In this document: positions 1 through 8,515 of the stretch, one piece after another
Layout: each line of letters starts with the position of its first letter
How positions within the stretch are numbered: the stretch's first letter is position 1
NCBI RefSeq assembly: GCF_000826545.1
Contig: NZ_CDME01000006.1
Coordinates: 403,063-467,062, forward strand
Length of the DNA: 64,000 bases
Source: Kibdelosporangium sp. MJ126-NF4
Lineage (GTDB): Bacteria > Actinomycetota > Actinomycetes > Mycobacteriales > Pseudonocardiaceae
Direction of reading: 5' to 3'
Notes under the pieces: model-generated
The model's input: the letters and a program-made list of their open reading frames with translations, nothing else
Told to the model about the DNA's origin: nothing
The model's database searches: none
Position numbers and translations under genes: made by a program

Positions 1-150
1 CGGAGGAAACCACGGCGTGCCGGGAGGTCGGTAGGGCCTGCGCTTGGGGTTGGGTTTCGTGGGCCGACCTCCCGACACGCCGTGGTATGGCTGCGCCCAG
101 GCCATACGGGAGGGACACCCCACGAACCACACCCCTGCGCTGGCGCGCGG
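1..150 (+). repeat. Long-hairpin repeat, copy A (left end cut by window)
   Basis: Positions 10-31 pair with 64-85 as a 22-bp stem with one C.A mismatch, around a 32-nt loop. The right outer arm CAGGCCATACGGGAGGG lies at 98-114; its left partner would lie before position 1. A conserved tail follows to about 150, including a small GC palindrome (GCGCTGGCGCGC). Two related copies lie at 33.2-33.9 kb. No transposase and no credible reading frame is present. The stretch 151-358, up to the end of the tetR gene, shows no gene. It has only C-rich sequence distantly like the flank of copy C. Confidence 0.8.
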
Positions 151-358
151 GCCACACACCCCGGCGCTACGCGCGCACGCCAGAACCCCACCCGACCCGA
201 AGGTCATGCCCCACTCGACCCCAAGAACAGTCCCCCACCCAACCCGGGGGGCGTCCCTGCTCCAGTCTACCGGCAATAACGCCTGGTCAACGGTCTACTG
301 GTCGGTTGTGGACAGCCGGATTCGACGATGGTGCCGTCGGCTCGGGGAGGGGTGGCTG

Positions 359-979
359 TTACTTGCCGACCTTGCTCGACAGGTACTGCCGCAGCAGGTA
401 TTTGCCTTCGTCGATGATGGTCTGGTCTCCGCTGGGGGCGCGGCGGAAGGCGAGCTTGTGGATGCCGTCGGTGGCTTCGACGGCGATGGTGATCGGCAGG
501 ATCAGGTCTTCGACCGGGAGGCCCGCCTTGGAGGCGACTATCTCCGTCAGGCGTTCCGAGACCACCTCGTTGTTGTGCCTGCCCTCGCCGTCGTCGAGTA
601 GTTCGAGGTCGACCACGTCGCCGAAGTGCAGTTTGCTGAAGCCGGGGATCGTCCTGTGCATGTCGACGTAGATGTCGATCGCCAGGTCCACCGCGTCCCA
701 CCAGTGGTCGACGTAGGTTGTCTCGAACCGTTCGCCGACGACTTTCAGGAAGTGCTCCAGGTTGCGCCTGGTCAGCTCGCGGACCACGGCGCGCTTGTCG
801 GGGAAGAACTGGTACAGCGAGCCGACTGCCACGCCTGCTCGTTCTGCGATCAGGGTTGTTGTCAGCCCGTCGTAGCCGACCTCTTCGATCAGCGCCGCGC
901 AGGCTTCAAGCATCTGCTCCACGCGTTTCGTACTGCGTTGCTGTACCGGCTTGCGCCGCAGTGGGGCCGGACTGGTCAC
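359..979 (-). CDS. TetR/AcrR family transcriptional regulator
   Basis: The 206-residue protein has the TetR layout: an N-terminal DNA-binding domain with the helix-turn-helix at about residues 40-60 (TTLIAERAGVAVGSLYQFF, including the family-typical GSLYxxFxxK), then an all-helical ligand-binding half that has no recognisable ligand signature. It starts with GTG, preceded by a good Shine-Dalgarno sequence (AGGAGA, about 7 nt upstream). It is transcribed divergently from the beta-glucosidase/MFS pair across a 111-bp gap, so by the usual TetR pattern it is inferred to repress that pair in response to the imported glycoside or an aglycone. I see no clear palindromic operator in the gap. Confidence 0.88.
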   Translation of the reverse strand: MTSPAPLRRKPVQQRSTKRVEQMLEACAALIEEVGYDGLTTTLIAERAGVAVGSLYQFFPDKRAVVRELTRRNLEHFLKVVGERFETTYVDHWWDAVDLAIDIYVDMHRTIPGFSKLHFGDVVDLELLDDGEGRHNNEVVSERLTEIVASKAGLPVEDLILPITIAVEATDGIHKLAFRRAPSGDQTIIDEGKYLLRQYLSSKVGK

Positions 980-1090
980 AAGTGTCTCCTCTGCTCAGCC
1001 CCTATCTTGCCGTGAATCGGGCGCTGGTGCGTGAGTGACATCGGCTCTACTATCCGAAGGAATTTCACATTCTGTGGAGATGAGGTGCCG

Positions 1091-2386
1091 ATGGCGTTCC
1101 CTGACGGCTTCCTGTGGGGTGTGTCGACCTCCGCCTTCCAGATCGAGGGCGCCACCCGCGAGGGTGGGCGCGGCGTTTCGGTCTGGGACACGTTCTGCGC
1201 CACCCCTGGCAAGATCCATAACGGGGACAACGCCGACATCGCCTGCGACCACTACAACCGCTTCCCTGAGGACGTCGCCCTGATGTCCGAACTCGGTGTG
1301 GGGGCGTACCGCTTCTCGGTCGCGTGGCCGCGGATCCAGCCGACCGGGCGCGGTGCGGTCAACGTCGAGGGGCTCGATTTCTACGACAACCTCGTCGACG
1401 CGTTGTGCGAGGTGGGCATCGCTCCTGTGGCGACGCTCTACCACTGGGACACGCCACAGCCGTTGGAGGACGCGGGTGGTTGGCTCGCTCGGGACACTGC
1501 CGAACGGTTCGCGGAGTACGCCGCCATCGTCGGTGAGCGGCTCGGCGACCGGGTGGAGATGTGGATCCCGCTCAACGAACCGATGGTGGAGACACTCTTC
1601 GGGTACGCACTCGGCGAGTACGCGCCCGGCCACGCACTGCTGTTCGACGCGTTGCCCGCCGCCCACTACCAGAACCTCGCGCACGGTCTCGCGGTCACCG
1701 CGCTCCGCGCCACTGGTGCGAAAGCTGTTGGCACGGCGAACAATCACAGTCCGATCTGGCCCGCCGCCGACAGCGCGGAGGACCTCGAGGCCGCACGGCA
1801 CCTTGGCGCCGTCATCAACTGGATGTACTCCGACCCGGTGCTCAACGGAACGTATCCCGAGGAAGTAATTCCCTATCTGCCAACGGGTTTCGCCGATGAC
1901 CTGAGCGCGATCAAGGTGCCACTGGACTTCTACGGCGTCAACTACTACGAGCCGCAGGGCGTCGCGAAGCCCGGTGACGGCAACCCGTTGCCGTTCGAAC
2001 TGCGCCCCGTCGAGGGATATCCGTTGACCACCAACGATTCCCCGGTCGTCCCCGACGGTCTCCGACAGTTTCTCGTCAGTTTCGCCGCGCGCTACGCCGA
2101 CGCCCTCCCGCCGATCCACATCACCGAGAGCGGCTGCAGTTTCGACGGCGTGCACGACCGGCAGCGCATCGACTACCACACCGAACACCTTGCCGCGCTG
2201 GAGAAAGCGATCGCGGAAGGCGTCGACGTGCGTGGCTACTTCGTCTGGTCGCTGCTGGACAACTTCGAATGGTCGAAGGGATACCAGCCGCGGTTCGGCC
2301 TCGTGCACGTCGACTACGACACCCTTGTCCGTACGCCGAAGGACTCGTTCCACTGGTACCGCGAACTGCTCAGGGGTGCTCGATGA
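1091..2386 (+). CDS. GH1 family beta-glucosidase
   Basis: The predicted protein has 431 residues, typical for single-domain glycoside hydrolase family 1. It begins MAFPDGFLWGVSTSAFQIEG, the classic GH1 N-terminus. The acid/base glutamate is E163 in PLNEP and the nucleophile is E346 in ITESG, where most relatives have ITENG. It should hydrolyse beta-linked glucosides or similar disaccharides by the retaining mechanism. No signal peptide is seen, so it acts in the cytoplasm. An upstream in-frame start at 1031 was rejected because ATG 1091 has a Shine-Dalgarno sequence (GGAGATGAGG) and the family N-terminus. TACTAT at 1048-1053 is a candidate -10 box. The stop overlaps the ATG of the next gene (ATGA), so the two are translationally coupled. 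Confidence 0.95.
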   Translation: MAFPDGFLWGVSTSAFQIEGATREGGRGVSVWDTFCATPGKIHNGDNADIACDHYNRFPEDVALMSELGVGAYRFSVAWPRIQPTGRGAVNVEGLDFYDNLVDALCEVGIAPVATLYHWDTPQPLEDAGGWLARDTAERFAEYAAIVGERLGDRVEMWIPLNEPMVETLFGYALGEYAPGHALLFDALPAAHYQNLAHGLAVTALRATGAKAVGTANNHSPIWPAADSAEDLEAARHLGAVINWMYSDPVLNGTYPEEVIPYLPTGFADDLSAIKVPLDFYGVNYYEPQGVAKPGDGNPLPFELRPVEGYPLTTNDSPVVPDGLRQFLVSFAARYADALPPIHITESGCSFDGVHDRQRIDYHTEHLAALEKAIAEGVDVRGYFVWSLLDNFEWSKGYQPRFGLVHVDYDTLVRTPKDSFHWYRELLRGAR

Positions 2387-3600
2387 CCAGCGCGTTAACC
2401 GAGCCGACCCAGCGGGTCCGGGCGGGCTGGATCAGCCTGCTGTTCGTCGCCAACCTCGGGCTGTGGCTCGCGTTCTACGCGCCGATCCAGGTTCTGCTGC
2501 CGCAGCAGGCCGAGCTGCTCGACCACGCGAACAAGGAACTGGTGTTCGGGATCGTCACCGGGGTCGGCGCGTTGGCCGCGGTGTTCGCGAATCCGGTGGC
2601 CGGGTTGTTGTCCGACCGGACGACCTCGCGGTTCGGCAGGCGCCACCCGTGGACGCTCGGTGGCGCGGTCGTCGGCGCCGCCGGGCTGGCGGTGCTGGCG
2701 GCGGCGGGCAATGTCGTGGTGATGGTGCTCGGCTGGTGCCTGGTTCAGGTCGGGCTGAACGCCATGCTGGCCACCCTCATCTCGGCCATCCCCGACCGGG
2801 TGCCGGTCGCCCAGCGTGCCCAAACGGGTGGTTTTATCGGAATCAGCCAGATGTTCGGCACTGTGCTCGGCGCGGTGCTGGTCACCTCGATCGTCACCGG
2901 CCTGGTCGCGGGCTACCTCGCGTCCGCCGCCGTGGTGCTGCTCGGCGCGGTCGCGTTCGTGCTGTTCACACCGGACGAGCCGCTGCCGGGAGAGCTCGTC
3001 CACAGGACCAAGCTGCAACTGTGGATCTCGCCACGCGAACACCCGGGCTTCGTGTGGATGTGGGGCTGCCACTTCATGGTCAACCTCGGCAACGCGCTCG
3101 GCACGTTCTACCTGCTGTTCTTCCTCAAGGACGTGGTCGGGCGGGCCGATCCCGAGGGATCGCTGCTGATCCTGATGGCGTTCTACGGGCTCGCGCTGGT
3201 CATCGGCGCACTGGTGGCCGGGCGACTCTCCGACGCGTCCGGCCGACGCAAGCCGTACGTGGTGGTGGCGGTCGTGCTGATGGCCGCGGCCGCGTTGATC
3301 CTGGTCGTCTGGCCGACCTGGGCGGGGTCGTTGATCGCCGGACCGCTGCTCGGCGCCGGGTTCGGCGTCTACTGGGCGGTCGCGATCGCGCTGCTCACCC
3401 AGTTACTCCCCGCAGCCGCCGACCGGGCCAAGGATCTCGGCGTGGTGAATATCGCGAATTCGTTGCCGCAGGTATTCGCGCCACTCGTGGCTTCCGGAAT
3501 CCTGGCGGTCCTTGGTTACGCAGGGTTGTTCGCGGCGTCCGCGGTGGCGACGTTGCTCGCCGGGGTGTTCCTGTCGCGAATCAGGGCCGCTGCCCAGTGA
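2383..3600 (+). CDS. MFS transporter, probable glycoside permease
   Basis: This 405-residue polytopic protein has about 12 hydrophobic segments and the MFS loop motif twice: GLLSDRTTSRFGRRHPW after TM2, and GRLSDASGRRKPY in the second half. The first motif resembles the sugar/cation symporters of the GPH group as well as ordinary MFS carriers. The ATG overlaps the beta-glucosidase stop by 4 nt. Coupling to a cytoplasmic GH1 enzyme and a divergent TetR regulator suggests it imports the beta-glucoside that the enzyme cleaves. Substrate identity is inference. The longer upstream reading in this frame is only overlap with the GH1 gene. Confidence 0.85.
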   Translation: MTSALTEPTQRVRAGWISLLFVANLGLWLAFYAPIQVLLPQQAELLDHANKELVFGIVTGVGALAAVFANPVAGLLSDRTTSRFGRRHPWTLGGAVVGAAGLAVLAAAGNVVVMVLGWCLVQVGLNAMLATLISAIPDRVPVAQRAQTGGFIGISQMFGTVLGAVLVTSIVTGLVAGYLASAAVVLLGAVAFVLFTPDEPLPGELVHRTKLQLWISPREHPGFVWMWGCHFMVNLGNALGTFYLLFFLKDVVGRADPEGSLLILMAFYGLALVIGALVAGRLSDASGRRKPYVVVAVVLMAAAALILVVWPTWAGSLIAGPLLGAGFGVYWAVAIALLTQLLPAAADRAKDLGVVNIANSLPQVFAPLVASGILAVLGYAGLFAASAVATLLAGVFLSRIRAAAQ

Positions 3601-3650
3601 AAGTTTGCCCAGTGAAAGTTTTCCCGGCGAAGTTCGCGCAGTGAAATCGC
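3591..3650 (+). repeat. 15-bp tandem repeat spanning the MFS stop codon
   Basis: TGCCCAGTGAAAGTT occurs twice exactly (3591-3605 and 3606-3620). Two degenerate units follow (3621-3635, 3636-3650). Three of the four units carry TGA in the same register, so the MFS gene ends in stacked in-frame stop codons. It looks like a local slippage expansion. Confidence 0.75.
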
Positions 3651-3668
3651 AGCCACCGGGAATGGGAG

Positions 3669-3721
3669 CCGCAGGCCGACGCATGTCGGGGAGGGGGAGT
3701 GTTGTGCACGCCGGCCTGCGG
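3669..3721. terminator. Hairpin downstream of the MFS gene
   Basis: CCGCAGGCCG at 3669-3678 is the exact reverse complement of CGGCCTGCGG at 3712-3721. There is no T-tract. It is a candidate U-less terminator or mRNA 3'-end structure between convergent genes. Confidence 0.4.
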
Positions 3722-3734
3722 GGCCTTTGGTTGA

Positions 3735-3777
3735 CGGTCCGGTTCGCCTCGCTCGGGGGGACGGACGAACCGGACCG
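3735..3777. terminator. Perfect 12-bp hairpin between convergent genes
   Basis: CGGTCCGGTTCG (3735-3746) pairs perfectly with CGAACCGGACCG (3766-3777) over a 19-nt loop. It lies just before the stop of the reverse-strand gene at 3783, so it could serve as a bidirectional terminator. No U-run is present. Confidence 0.5.
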
Positions 3778-3782
3778 CCGGT

Positions 3783-4127
3783 CTATCGGGCGCCGGCCAC
3801 CACACGGCGCGGGGAGGTGGTAGCCCTTCGGACGTGCCTGCCACCTGCGGGAGCGAGCCCACCGGCGACCAGGTGCTCGTAGGCCGCACGCCAGACCGAG
3901 CACGGCGCCTTCTGCTGGCGCCACCGCGACGAACACGTCGGGCAGTTGCCTCGCTCATCGGGCTCGTGGGCCGAGAGCATCGCACGCCAGCCTTCGGTCA
4001 GGCGGGGCAGCTCGGATCGGGCCACGGACAGCAGGGACGGAGCGTCTGCGCGGGTTGCCAGCTCGGAGAGCATGTCAAGGCGTTCCCAGACCGCATTGCG
4101 CAAAACCTGGCCGAGTATCTCGTCCAC
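3783..4127 (-). CDS. Conserved actinobacterial small protein with Cys motif
   Basis: The protein has about 114 residues. The start taken is GTG 4127, giving VDEILGQVLRNAVWERLDML; the longer frame upstream only shadows the neighbouring gene. The C-terminal half carries HEPDERGNCPTCSSRWRQQ, then PCSVWRAAYEHL, a pattern with C-x2-C and a later Cys that recurs in small actinobacterial proteins next to XRE-type regulators. A metal-binding role is possible. It follows the 99-residue protein by 13 nt and is probably co-transcribed with it, divergent from the XRE-TPR regulator. Function is unknown to me. The Shine-Dalgarno site is weak, so the exact start is uncertain. Confidence 0.6.
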   Translation of the reverse strand: MDEILGQVLRNAVWERLDMLSELATRADAPSLLSVARSELPRLTEGWRAMLSAHEPDERGNCPTCSSRWRQQKAPCSVWRAAYEHLVAGGLAPAGGRHVRRATTSPRRVVAGAR

Positions 4128-4140
4128 GGGAGCGTCACCG

Positions 4141-4440
4141 TCACCTTTCCGCCTGCTCGGCGGCTTCTCGTAGGGCGTCCCGCAGCTGGCCGAGCTGGCC
4201 GCCTGACAGGACAGCGGTCTCGCCGGGAGGTCCGACGAGCACCACCTTGTTCTGGTCGTTGACCAGCACAGTGAGACAGCGATCGCGGTTGATGACATCG
4301 CCACAGCTGATGTGCCACACCTGGCGACCTGCGTAGTTGCCGCTCAGATCTCTGAGGCCAGGGGTGTCCTGCGACTCCGCCTGAGCTTCAGGCGAGGCCG
4401 CCGGGGGGCGGAATGTCACTGTCGAGCCGACCAGGTCCAC
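4141..4440 (-). CDS. Conserved small protein of unknown function
   Basis: This 99-residue protein starts at GTG with a strong GGAGGG Shine-Dalgarno sequence 11 nt upstream. The centre reads like a small beta-sheet domain (VWHISCGDVINRDRCLTVLV, then KVVLVGPPGETAVLS). It ends in an amphipathic helix (QLGQLRDALREAAEQAER). Proteins with this PPGE-and-LRxAL layout are common beside XRE regulators and the Cys-motif protein in actinomycetes. No catalytic motif is visible. The 218-bp gap to the divergent XRE-TPR gene should contain both promoters. A role as partner or effector of the regulator is only inference. Confidence 0.7.
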   Translation of the reverse strand: MDLVGSTVTFRPPAASPEAQAESQDTPGLRDLSGNYAGRQVWHISCGDVINRDRCLTVLVNDQNKVVLVGPPGETAVLSGGQLGQLRDALREAAEQAER

Positions 4441-4471
4441 GATCCGAAGTTTCCCTCCGTGCTCGAATGCT

Positions 4472-4491
4472 TACCAAAATCTAGATTGGTA
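4472..4491. promoter_or_regulatory. Dyad in the divergent promoter region
   Basis: TACCAA (4472-4477) and TTGGTA (4486-4491) form an inverted repeat around AATCTAGA, in an AT-rich island of the gap between the small-protein pair and the XRE-TPR gene. It is a candidate operator for that regulator. There is no other support. Confidence 0.3.
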
Positions 4492-4658
4492 CGTGGCAAA
4501 CTCGAGTGGGGTGATGGTGAGCTGATCGGGCAAGGTTTCACGATAAGCGGTCAGTGGACTTCGGCCCGACCGATCAGCCCGGCCGATCACCACTTCTCTG
4601 CTCTGCCGCAATGTGTTTACTCTGCGGTTGACGCCCAACGGACTGCAAGGGGGCGCGA

Positions 4659-6035
4659 GTGAACTCCACCGGGTCACAAGGCGCTGTGGTAACCGCTGAT
4701 GTCTGGGAGAAGCCGGACATGCGGGCAGCGCTGGCGGCAAGGGAGATCAGTTCGGTCTACCGGCTGTTGCGCAAGCACGGCATCTCACAACGGCAGATCG
4801 CAGCGCAGACCGGCCAGTCGCAGTCCGAGGTATCGGAGATCCTCAAAGGTCGCCAGGTCATGGCCTATGACGTACTCGCGAGGATCGCCGCAGGCCTGGG
4901 CGTTCCAAGGGGATACATGGGCCTCGCATATGACGAGGAGACACGGGTCCGCGTCGTCGCGACAGTCGACGACCAGACCCCCGAGGAGGCAGAGTCGGTG
5001 AAGCGTCGGAAGTTCCTCGCGCACGCCGCGGCCGTCACCATGGGCGCGAACGTGTTCGGCGCGGACTCCGGGCCGTGGGTCTCGAACCCGATCCAGACTC
5101 CGGCGCCCGGACGGATCGGTATGACCGATGTGCGCCAGGTGGAGGCCGCCACCAGGGCGTTGCGTTCGCTGGACTACCAGTACGGCGGTGGTTCCTGCCG
5201 GGACGCGGTGATCGCGCAGCTGTCATGGGGTCAGCAGATGCTGGGGGCATCGGCGACGGACGTGGTCAAGCAACGGCTGCACGTCGCACTGGCTGACCTG
5301 CACAACCTCGCAGGGTGGACGTCGTTCGACATCGGGCTGCTCGACTCGGCCCGCAACCACTTCGGCAAGGGGCTCGAGCTGGCCAAGGAGGGCCGCAGCG
5401 AGCCGCTGGTGGCCAACATCCTGTACCGGATGGGCCGCGTCTACTTGCACAACGGCGCGCCGAACGACGCGCTCAAGATCTTCTCGCTCGGCCAGATCGC
5501 GGCCCAGAACTCCGGCTCCGAGCTGGCGGTGGCCGTGCTGTGCGCGAACGAGGCGTGGGCCTACGCGATGATGGGCCAGCGCGAGCAGACGATGAAGCTG
5601 CTCGGCCGGACCAAGGACGAGTTCGCCCGAGCGGACCTGGACGGCGCCGAGACCTGGGTGAAGTTCTTCACCGAGACCGACGTGCACGCCATGATCGGCA
5701 CGGTGCACACGGTGCTGGCCCAGGAGGTCGACACCAAGCACACGAAGTACGCCATCCCGGCGTTGCAGCGCGCGATCGACGCGTACGGCGACGACATGGC
5801 CCGCAGCAAGACGTTCAACCTCAGCGCGCTGGCCACCAACCACCTGCTCGAAGGCGACATCGACCACGGGTCCAAGGTCGGCCGGAACGCGGTCGAGCTG
5901 GCCGAGAACCTCACGTCGGGCCGCGCCAAGGACCGGATGCGGCCGCTGAAGCAAGAAGCGGACAAACGCCGCAACAACACCCAGGCCCGGGATCTGTCCG
6001 ATGCCCTCAACAAGTACTTCGACACCGAGGCGTGA
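4659..6035 (+). CDS. XRE-family regulator with C-terminal TPR domain
   Basis: The protein has 458 residues. A lambda-repressor-type HTH lies at about residues 37-66 (GISQRQIAAQTGQSQSEVSE). A linker follows, then a long helical TPR-like region (about 165-450) with motifs such as ALADLHNLAGWTSFDIGLLDSARNHF. Architecturally this matches the actinomycete XRE-TPR regulators often coupled to a small-molecule phosphotransferase gene. The GTG start follows AAGGGGG. The next gene, an APH-fold kinase, begins 28 nt after the stop. Its ligand or partner is unknown. The TPR part probably binds a peptide or protein. Confidence 0.85.
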   Translation: MNSTGSQGAVVTADVWEKPDMRAALAAREISSVYRLLRKHGISQRQIAAQTGQSQSEVSEILKGRQVMAYDVLARIAAGLGVPRGYMGLAYDEETRVRVVATVDDQTPEEAESVKRRKFLAHAAAVTMGANVFGADSGPWVSNPIQTPAPGRIGMTDVRQVEAATRALRSLDYQYGGGSCRDAVIAQLSWGQQMLGASATDVVKQRLHVALADLHNLAGWTSFDIGLLDSARNHFGKGLELAKEGRSEPLVANILYRMGRVYLHNGAPNDALKIFSLGQIAAQNSGSELAVAVLCANEAWAYAMMGQREQTMKLLGRTKDEFARADLDGAETWVKFFTETDVHAMIGTVHTVLAQEVDTKHTKYAIPALQRAIDAYGDDMARSKTFNLSALATNHLLEGDIDHGSKVGRNAVELAENLTSGRAKDRMRPLKQEADKRRNNTQARDLSDALNKYFDTEA

Positions 6036-6063
6036 GCAGGCCGAGCGTTTCCGAGCCGCTTCG

Positions 6064-6963
6064 ATGGCCACCTCGGAGGGACGGTTCAGCAGGGACATCC
6101 TGGCCGCCGCGCTGACCGACATCTGCGCGCGGATCGGACTGGACGCCACTGGCGCCACCTTGCTCAGGTTCACCAACAACGCGGTGTACCGCCTCGCCGG
6201 TGACACCGCCGTGGTGCGGATCGTCGGTTCACGCGGTCTGCGGCACCGGGTCGAGAAGGTCGTCCGGATCGCCGGGTGGTTCGCCGAGCACGACATCCCG
6301 GCCGTCCGGCTGTACGCCGGGGTCGAGCAGCCCATCCGGGCGGGTGAACACCTGGCGACCATCTGGGACGTCGTGCCCGAAGACAGCCGCCCGGCCAGCG
6401 GGCGTGACCTCGGCGCGCTGCTCAAACGCATCCACAGCCTGCCGCCGCCGTCGTTCGACCTGCCCGTGTGGGACCCGCTGGACGACGTCCGCAGGCGGAT
6501 CGACGACGCCGAGGACATCCAGGACGGCGACCGCCTGTTCCTGCTGGGCACCTGTGACCGTCTGCAGGAGGAGCTGTCCGGACTGCGGTTCGAGTTGCCG
6601 CCCGCCGTCCTGCACGGCGACGCGCACCTGGGCAACCTGATCGCCTCGCCGGGCGGACCGGTGTTGTGTGATTTCGATTCCACTTCGCTGGGGCCGCCGG
6701 AGTGGGATCTGACACCTGTGGCGGTCGGTGTCGCGAGGTTCGACGAGAACCCGAAGACCTACCGCGAGATCGTCCACGCCTACGGCTTCGACGTGGCGAA
6801 GTGGACGGGTTTCCGGGTGTTGCGCGAGGTCAGGGAGCTGAAACTGATCACGAGTGTGCTGCCGAGCGTGCGCAGCAACCCCGAGGTCCGGCCGGAGCTG
6901 ATGCGGCGGCTCGACGACTTCCGGCGCGGGGACACCCGTGCCCGGTGGGTGCGATACACCTGA
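6064..6963 (+). CDS. Aminoglycoside phosphotransferase-fold kinase
   Basis: This 299-residue protein is of the APH/choline-kinase fold. The catalytic loop HGDAHLGNL (H184, D186, N191) is followed by the metal-binding CDFDS segment (D203, D205). No resistance-specific signature is visible, and the XRE-TPR context argues for a housekeeping or signalling substrate rather than an antibiotic. ATG 6064 was chosen over the in-frame start at 6001, which lies inside the previous gene. The Shine-Dalgarno site before 6064 is poor, so translational coupling to the regulator is likely. Confidence 0.8.
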   Translation: MATSEGRFSRDILAAALTDICARIGLDATGATLLRFTNNAVYRLAGDTAVVRIVGSRGLRHRVEKVVRIAGWFAEHDIPAVRLYAGVEQPIRAGEHLATIWDVVPEDSRPASGRDLGALLKRIHSLPPPSFDLPVWDPLDDVRRRIDDAEDIQDGDRLFLLGTCDRLQEELSGLRFELPPAVLHGDAHLGNLIASPGGPVLCDFDSTSLGPPEWDLTPVAVGVARFDENPKTYREIVHAYGFDVAKWTGFRVLREVRELKLITSVLPSVRSNPEVRPELMRRLDDFRRGDTRARWVRYT

Positions 6964-7019
6964 ATGGCGGTAACGCCAGGCCCTCCGTGAGCGAATCCTT
7001 TCTCGACAGATGCCGGGCG

Positions 7020-7047
7020 TTGACCCAACTGGGTGTTCGGCTACTCT
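7020..7047 (+). promoter_or_regulatory. Predicted vegetative promoter
   Basis: TTGACC (7020-7025) and TACTCT (7042-7047) are separated by 16 bp in the gap before the small gene at 7097. They resemble the housekeeping-sigma consensus. Transcription would start near 7054. Confidence 0.45.
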
Positions 7048-7096
7048 GTGTTCACAATCTTGTCGAGTTTCACTCACCAAGAGGTGATTGGTCACG

Positions 7097-7402
7097 GTGT
7101 TGGGGCTGCTGAGCAGGACAGTCGGTGATGGTCGGCGTGCCAAGCGCGCGCTTCGGTCCGCGCAGGTGCTGGACGAAGTGGTGGAAGCTCAGCTTGCCCT
7201 GGTCTCCCGATTGCCCGAGGACAGTCGCCGCCGTGCCGCGGACTACCTCGCCGAGCTCGTGATGCTGTCGCAGAGCTACCGGCACTTCGCTGCGGGCTGG
7301 ATCTCGCGCAAGGAGCTGGAGACGCGGGGCGCGGCCACCATGCAGCGGCTCGCCGAGCTGCGCAGGCCGCACGAACCGGCGCAGTTCACCGAGCAGGACT
7401 GA
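7097..7402 (+). CDS. Small conserved helical protein
   Basis: The predicted 101-residue protein is mostly helical and charged (QVLDEVVEAQLALVSRLPEDSRRRAADYLAELVML). It has no membrane segment or catalytic motif. GTG 7097 is preferred over TTG 7088 because AAGAGGTGA lies at 7079-7087, too close to the TTG. It stands alone between the APH-fold kinase and the convergent copD gene and has a plausible promoter of its own. I do not recognise the family. Confidence 0.6.
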   Translation: MLGLLSRTVGDGRRAKRALRSAQVLDEVVEAQLALVSRLPEDSRRRAADYLAELVMLSQSYRHFAAGWISRKELETRGAATMQRLAELRRPHEPAQFTEQD

Positions 7403-7489
7403 CCGCTCGACTCTTCGGATCTCGCGGCACTCTCCGGTTGGGAGTGACGGCCGCCACATAATCTTCCACTTGCGACGAACGGCTGCAAC

Positions 7490-8509
7490 CTAAAGCACTG
7501 GTGCGCGCGTCAGTACTACCGCGAAACCGAAGGCCAGGCCCATGATCGCCAGTTCGGCGGTGGCCCAGCCGACCAACGCTGTCCGTTTGTGCCGAAGAAT
7601 CCCGGGCAGCAGCCGCCAACGGATGTTGGCCCCGAAGAACGCCAGCATCGCGACACACGCGACCTTGAGCACCACCAACATGCCGTAACCGGTGGTGACC
7701 AGGTTGCGCCACAGTGAGCCATCGGGCGTCAGCGCGAGTTCGACGAACCCGTTGAACAGTCCAGTCACCACGGACACCGCGATGCAGATCGTGGCCAGTT
7801 TGGAGAAACGCGGCAGGGCGTGCGCCAACAGCGTGCGGTTCGCGGCGAGCAACACGACGACCGCGCCGAGCCCGCCGGTCCACGCCACTGCGGCGAGCAC
7901 ATGCAGTTCCATCGAGACCATGGTGAGGTCGTTCCACGACCAGTCCGTGGCGTGACCGGTCACCGGCAACGGCAGCAGCGTGAACAACGCCGCGGCGGCA
8001 CGCAGTTCGGCCGGGATGGACTCGCCATTGCGGACAGTCCACGCGGCGAGGGACGCGCACAGCATGGCGAACAGGAACACGGCGACGAGTGCCTTGCCCG
8101 CGCCGACCGTCCGGATGTACTCCCAGACGGCCGCCACTGTGACCGATTGGGACAGTCGCAGCTCGGCTGTCTGCAGGATGAGCGCGACGAGCGCGGCGAC
8201 TGCCCATGTCAGTGCACTTGCGACAGTCACCCGCCGGGTCCCGGCCAGCACGGCCTCGGCGAGTTTCGGGCGGTCGAAGCCGATCAGCAGGGGCAGCAGG
8301 GAAAGTCCGACGGTCACCACCGCCGCCATGTCGAGGATGACGCGGACGAGCGGGATGCCGTACCGGACCACCGCGTCCGGCTCGGGCAGCCCCGGCAGTG
8401 CCGTGGTCGCGGTGATCGCCAGTCCGATGAGGACACCGGCGATCGCGGCCGCGACCAGAGCACTGACCAGGCCGAGCCGAGGCGCAGCGGTGGTCCGGGG
8501 GCCAGGCAT
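7490..8509 (-). CDS. copD: CopD family copper export/uptake membrane protein
   Basis: This 339-residue protein has about eight or nine hydrophobic segments and the CopD-domain signatures MELHVLAAVAWTGGLGAVVVL and VVTGLFNGFVE. The His residue in MELHVLA is the type expected to handle copper in the membrane. It is the last gene of a copper operon with copC (6-nt gap), ycnI and a further small membrane protein. CopC is thought to deliver periplasmic or extracytoplasmic copper to CopD. Direction of transport is not shown by the sequence. Confidence 0.9.
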   Translation of the reverse strand: MPGPRTTAAPRLGLVSALVAAAIAGVLIGLAITATTALPGLPEPDAVVRYGIPLVRVILDMAAVVTVGLSLLPLLIGFDRPKLAEAVLAGTRRVTVASALTWAVAALVALILQTAELRLSQSVTVAAVWEYIRTVGAGKALVAVFLFAMLCASLAAWTVRNGESIPAELRAAAALFTLLPLPVTGHATDWSWNDLTMVSMELHVLAAVAWTGGLGAVVVLLAANRTLLAHALPRFSKLATICIAVSVVTGLFNGFVELALTPDGSLWRNLVTTGYGMLVVLKVACVAMLAFFGANIRWRLLPGILRHKRTALVGWATAELAIMGLAFGFAVVLTRAPVL

Positions 8510-8515
8510 CAGTGA

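Noticed and set aside
1031..1090. Upstream start for the beta-glucosidase
   Set aside because: The extra 20 residues are not GH1-like, and the ATG at 1091 has a proper Shine-Dalgarno sequence.
5223..6683. Long reverse-strand frame across the XRE-TPR and kinase genes
   Set aside because: Shadow of well-supported forward genes; low-complexity Ser/Arg and His/Arg content.
6064..6963. Aminoglycoside resistance gene
   Set aside because: Only the general APH kinase fold is visible. The XRE-TPR neighbourhood is common for non-resistance kinases.
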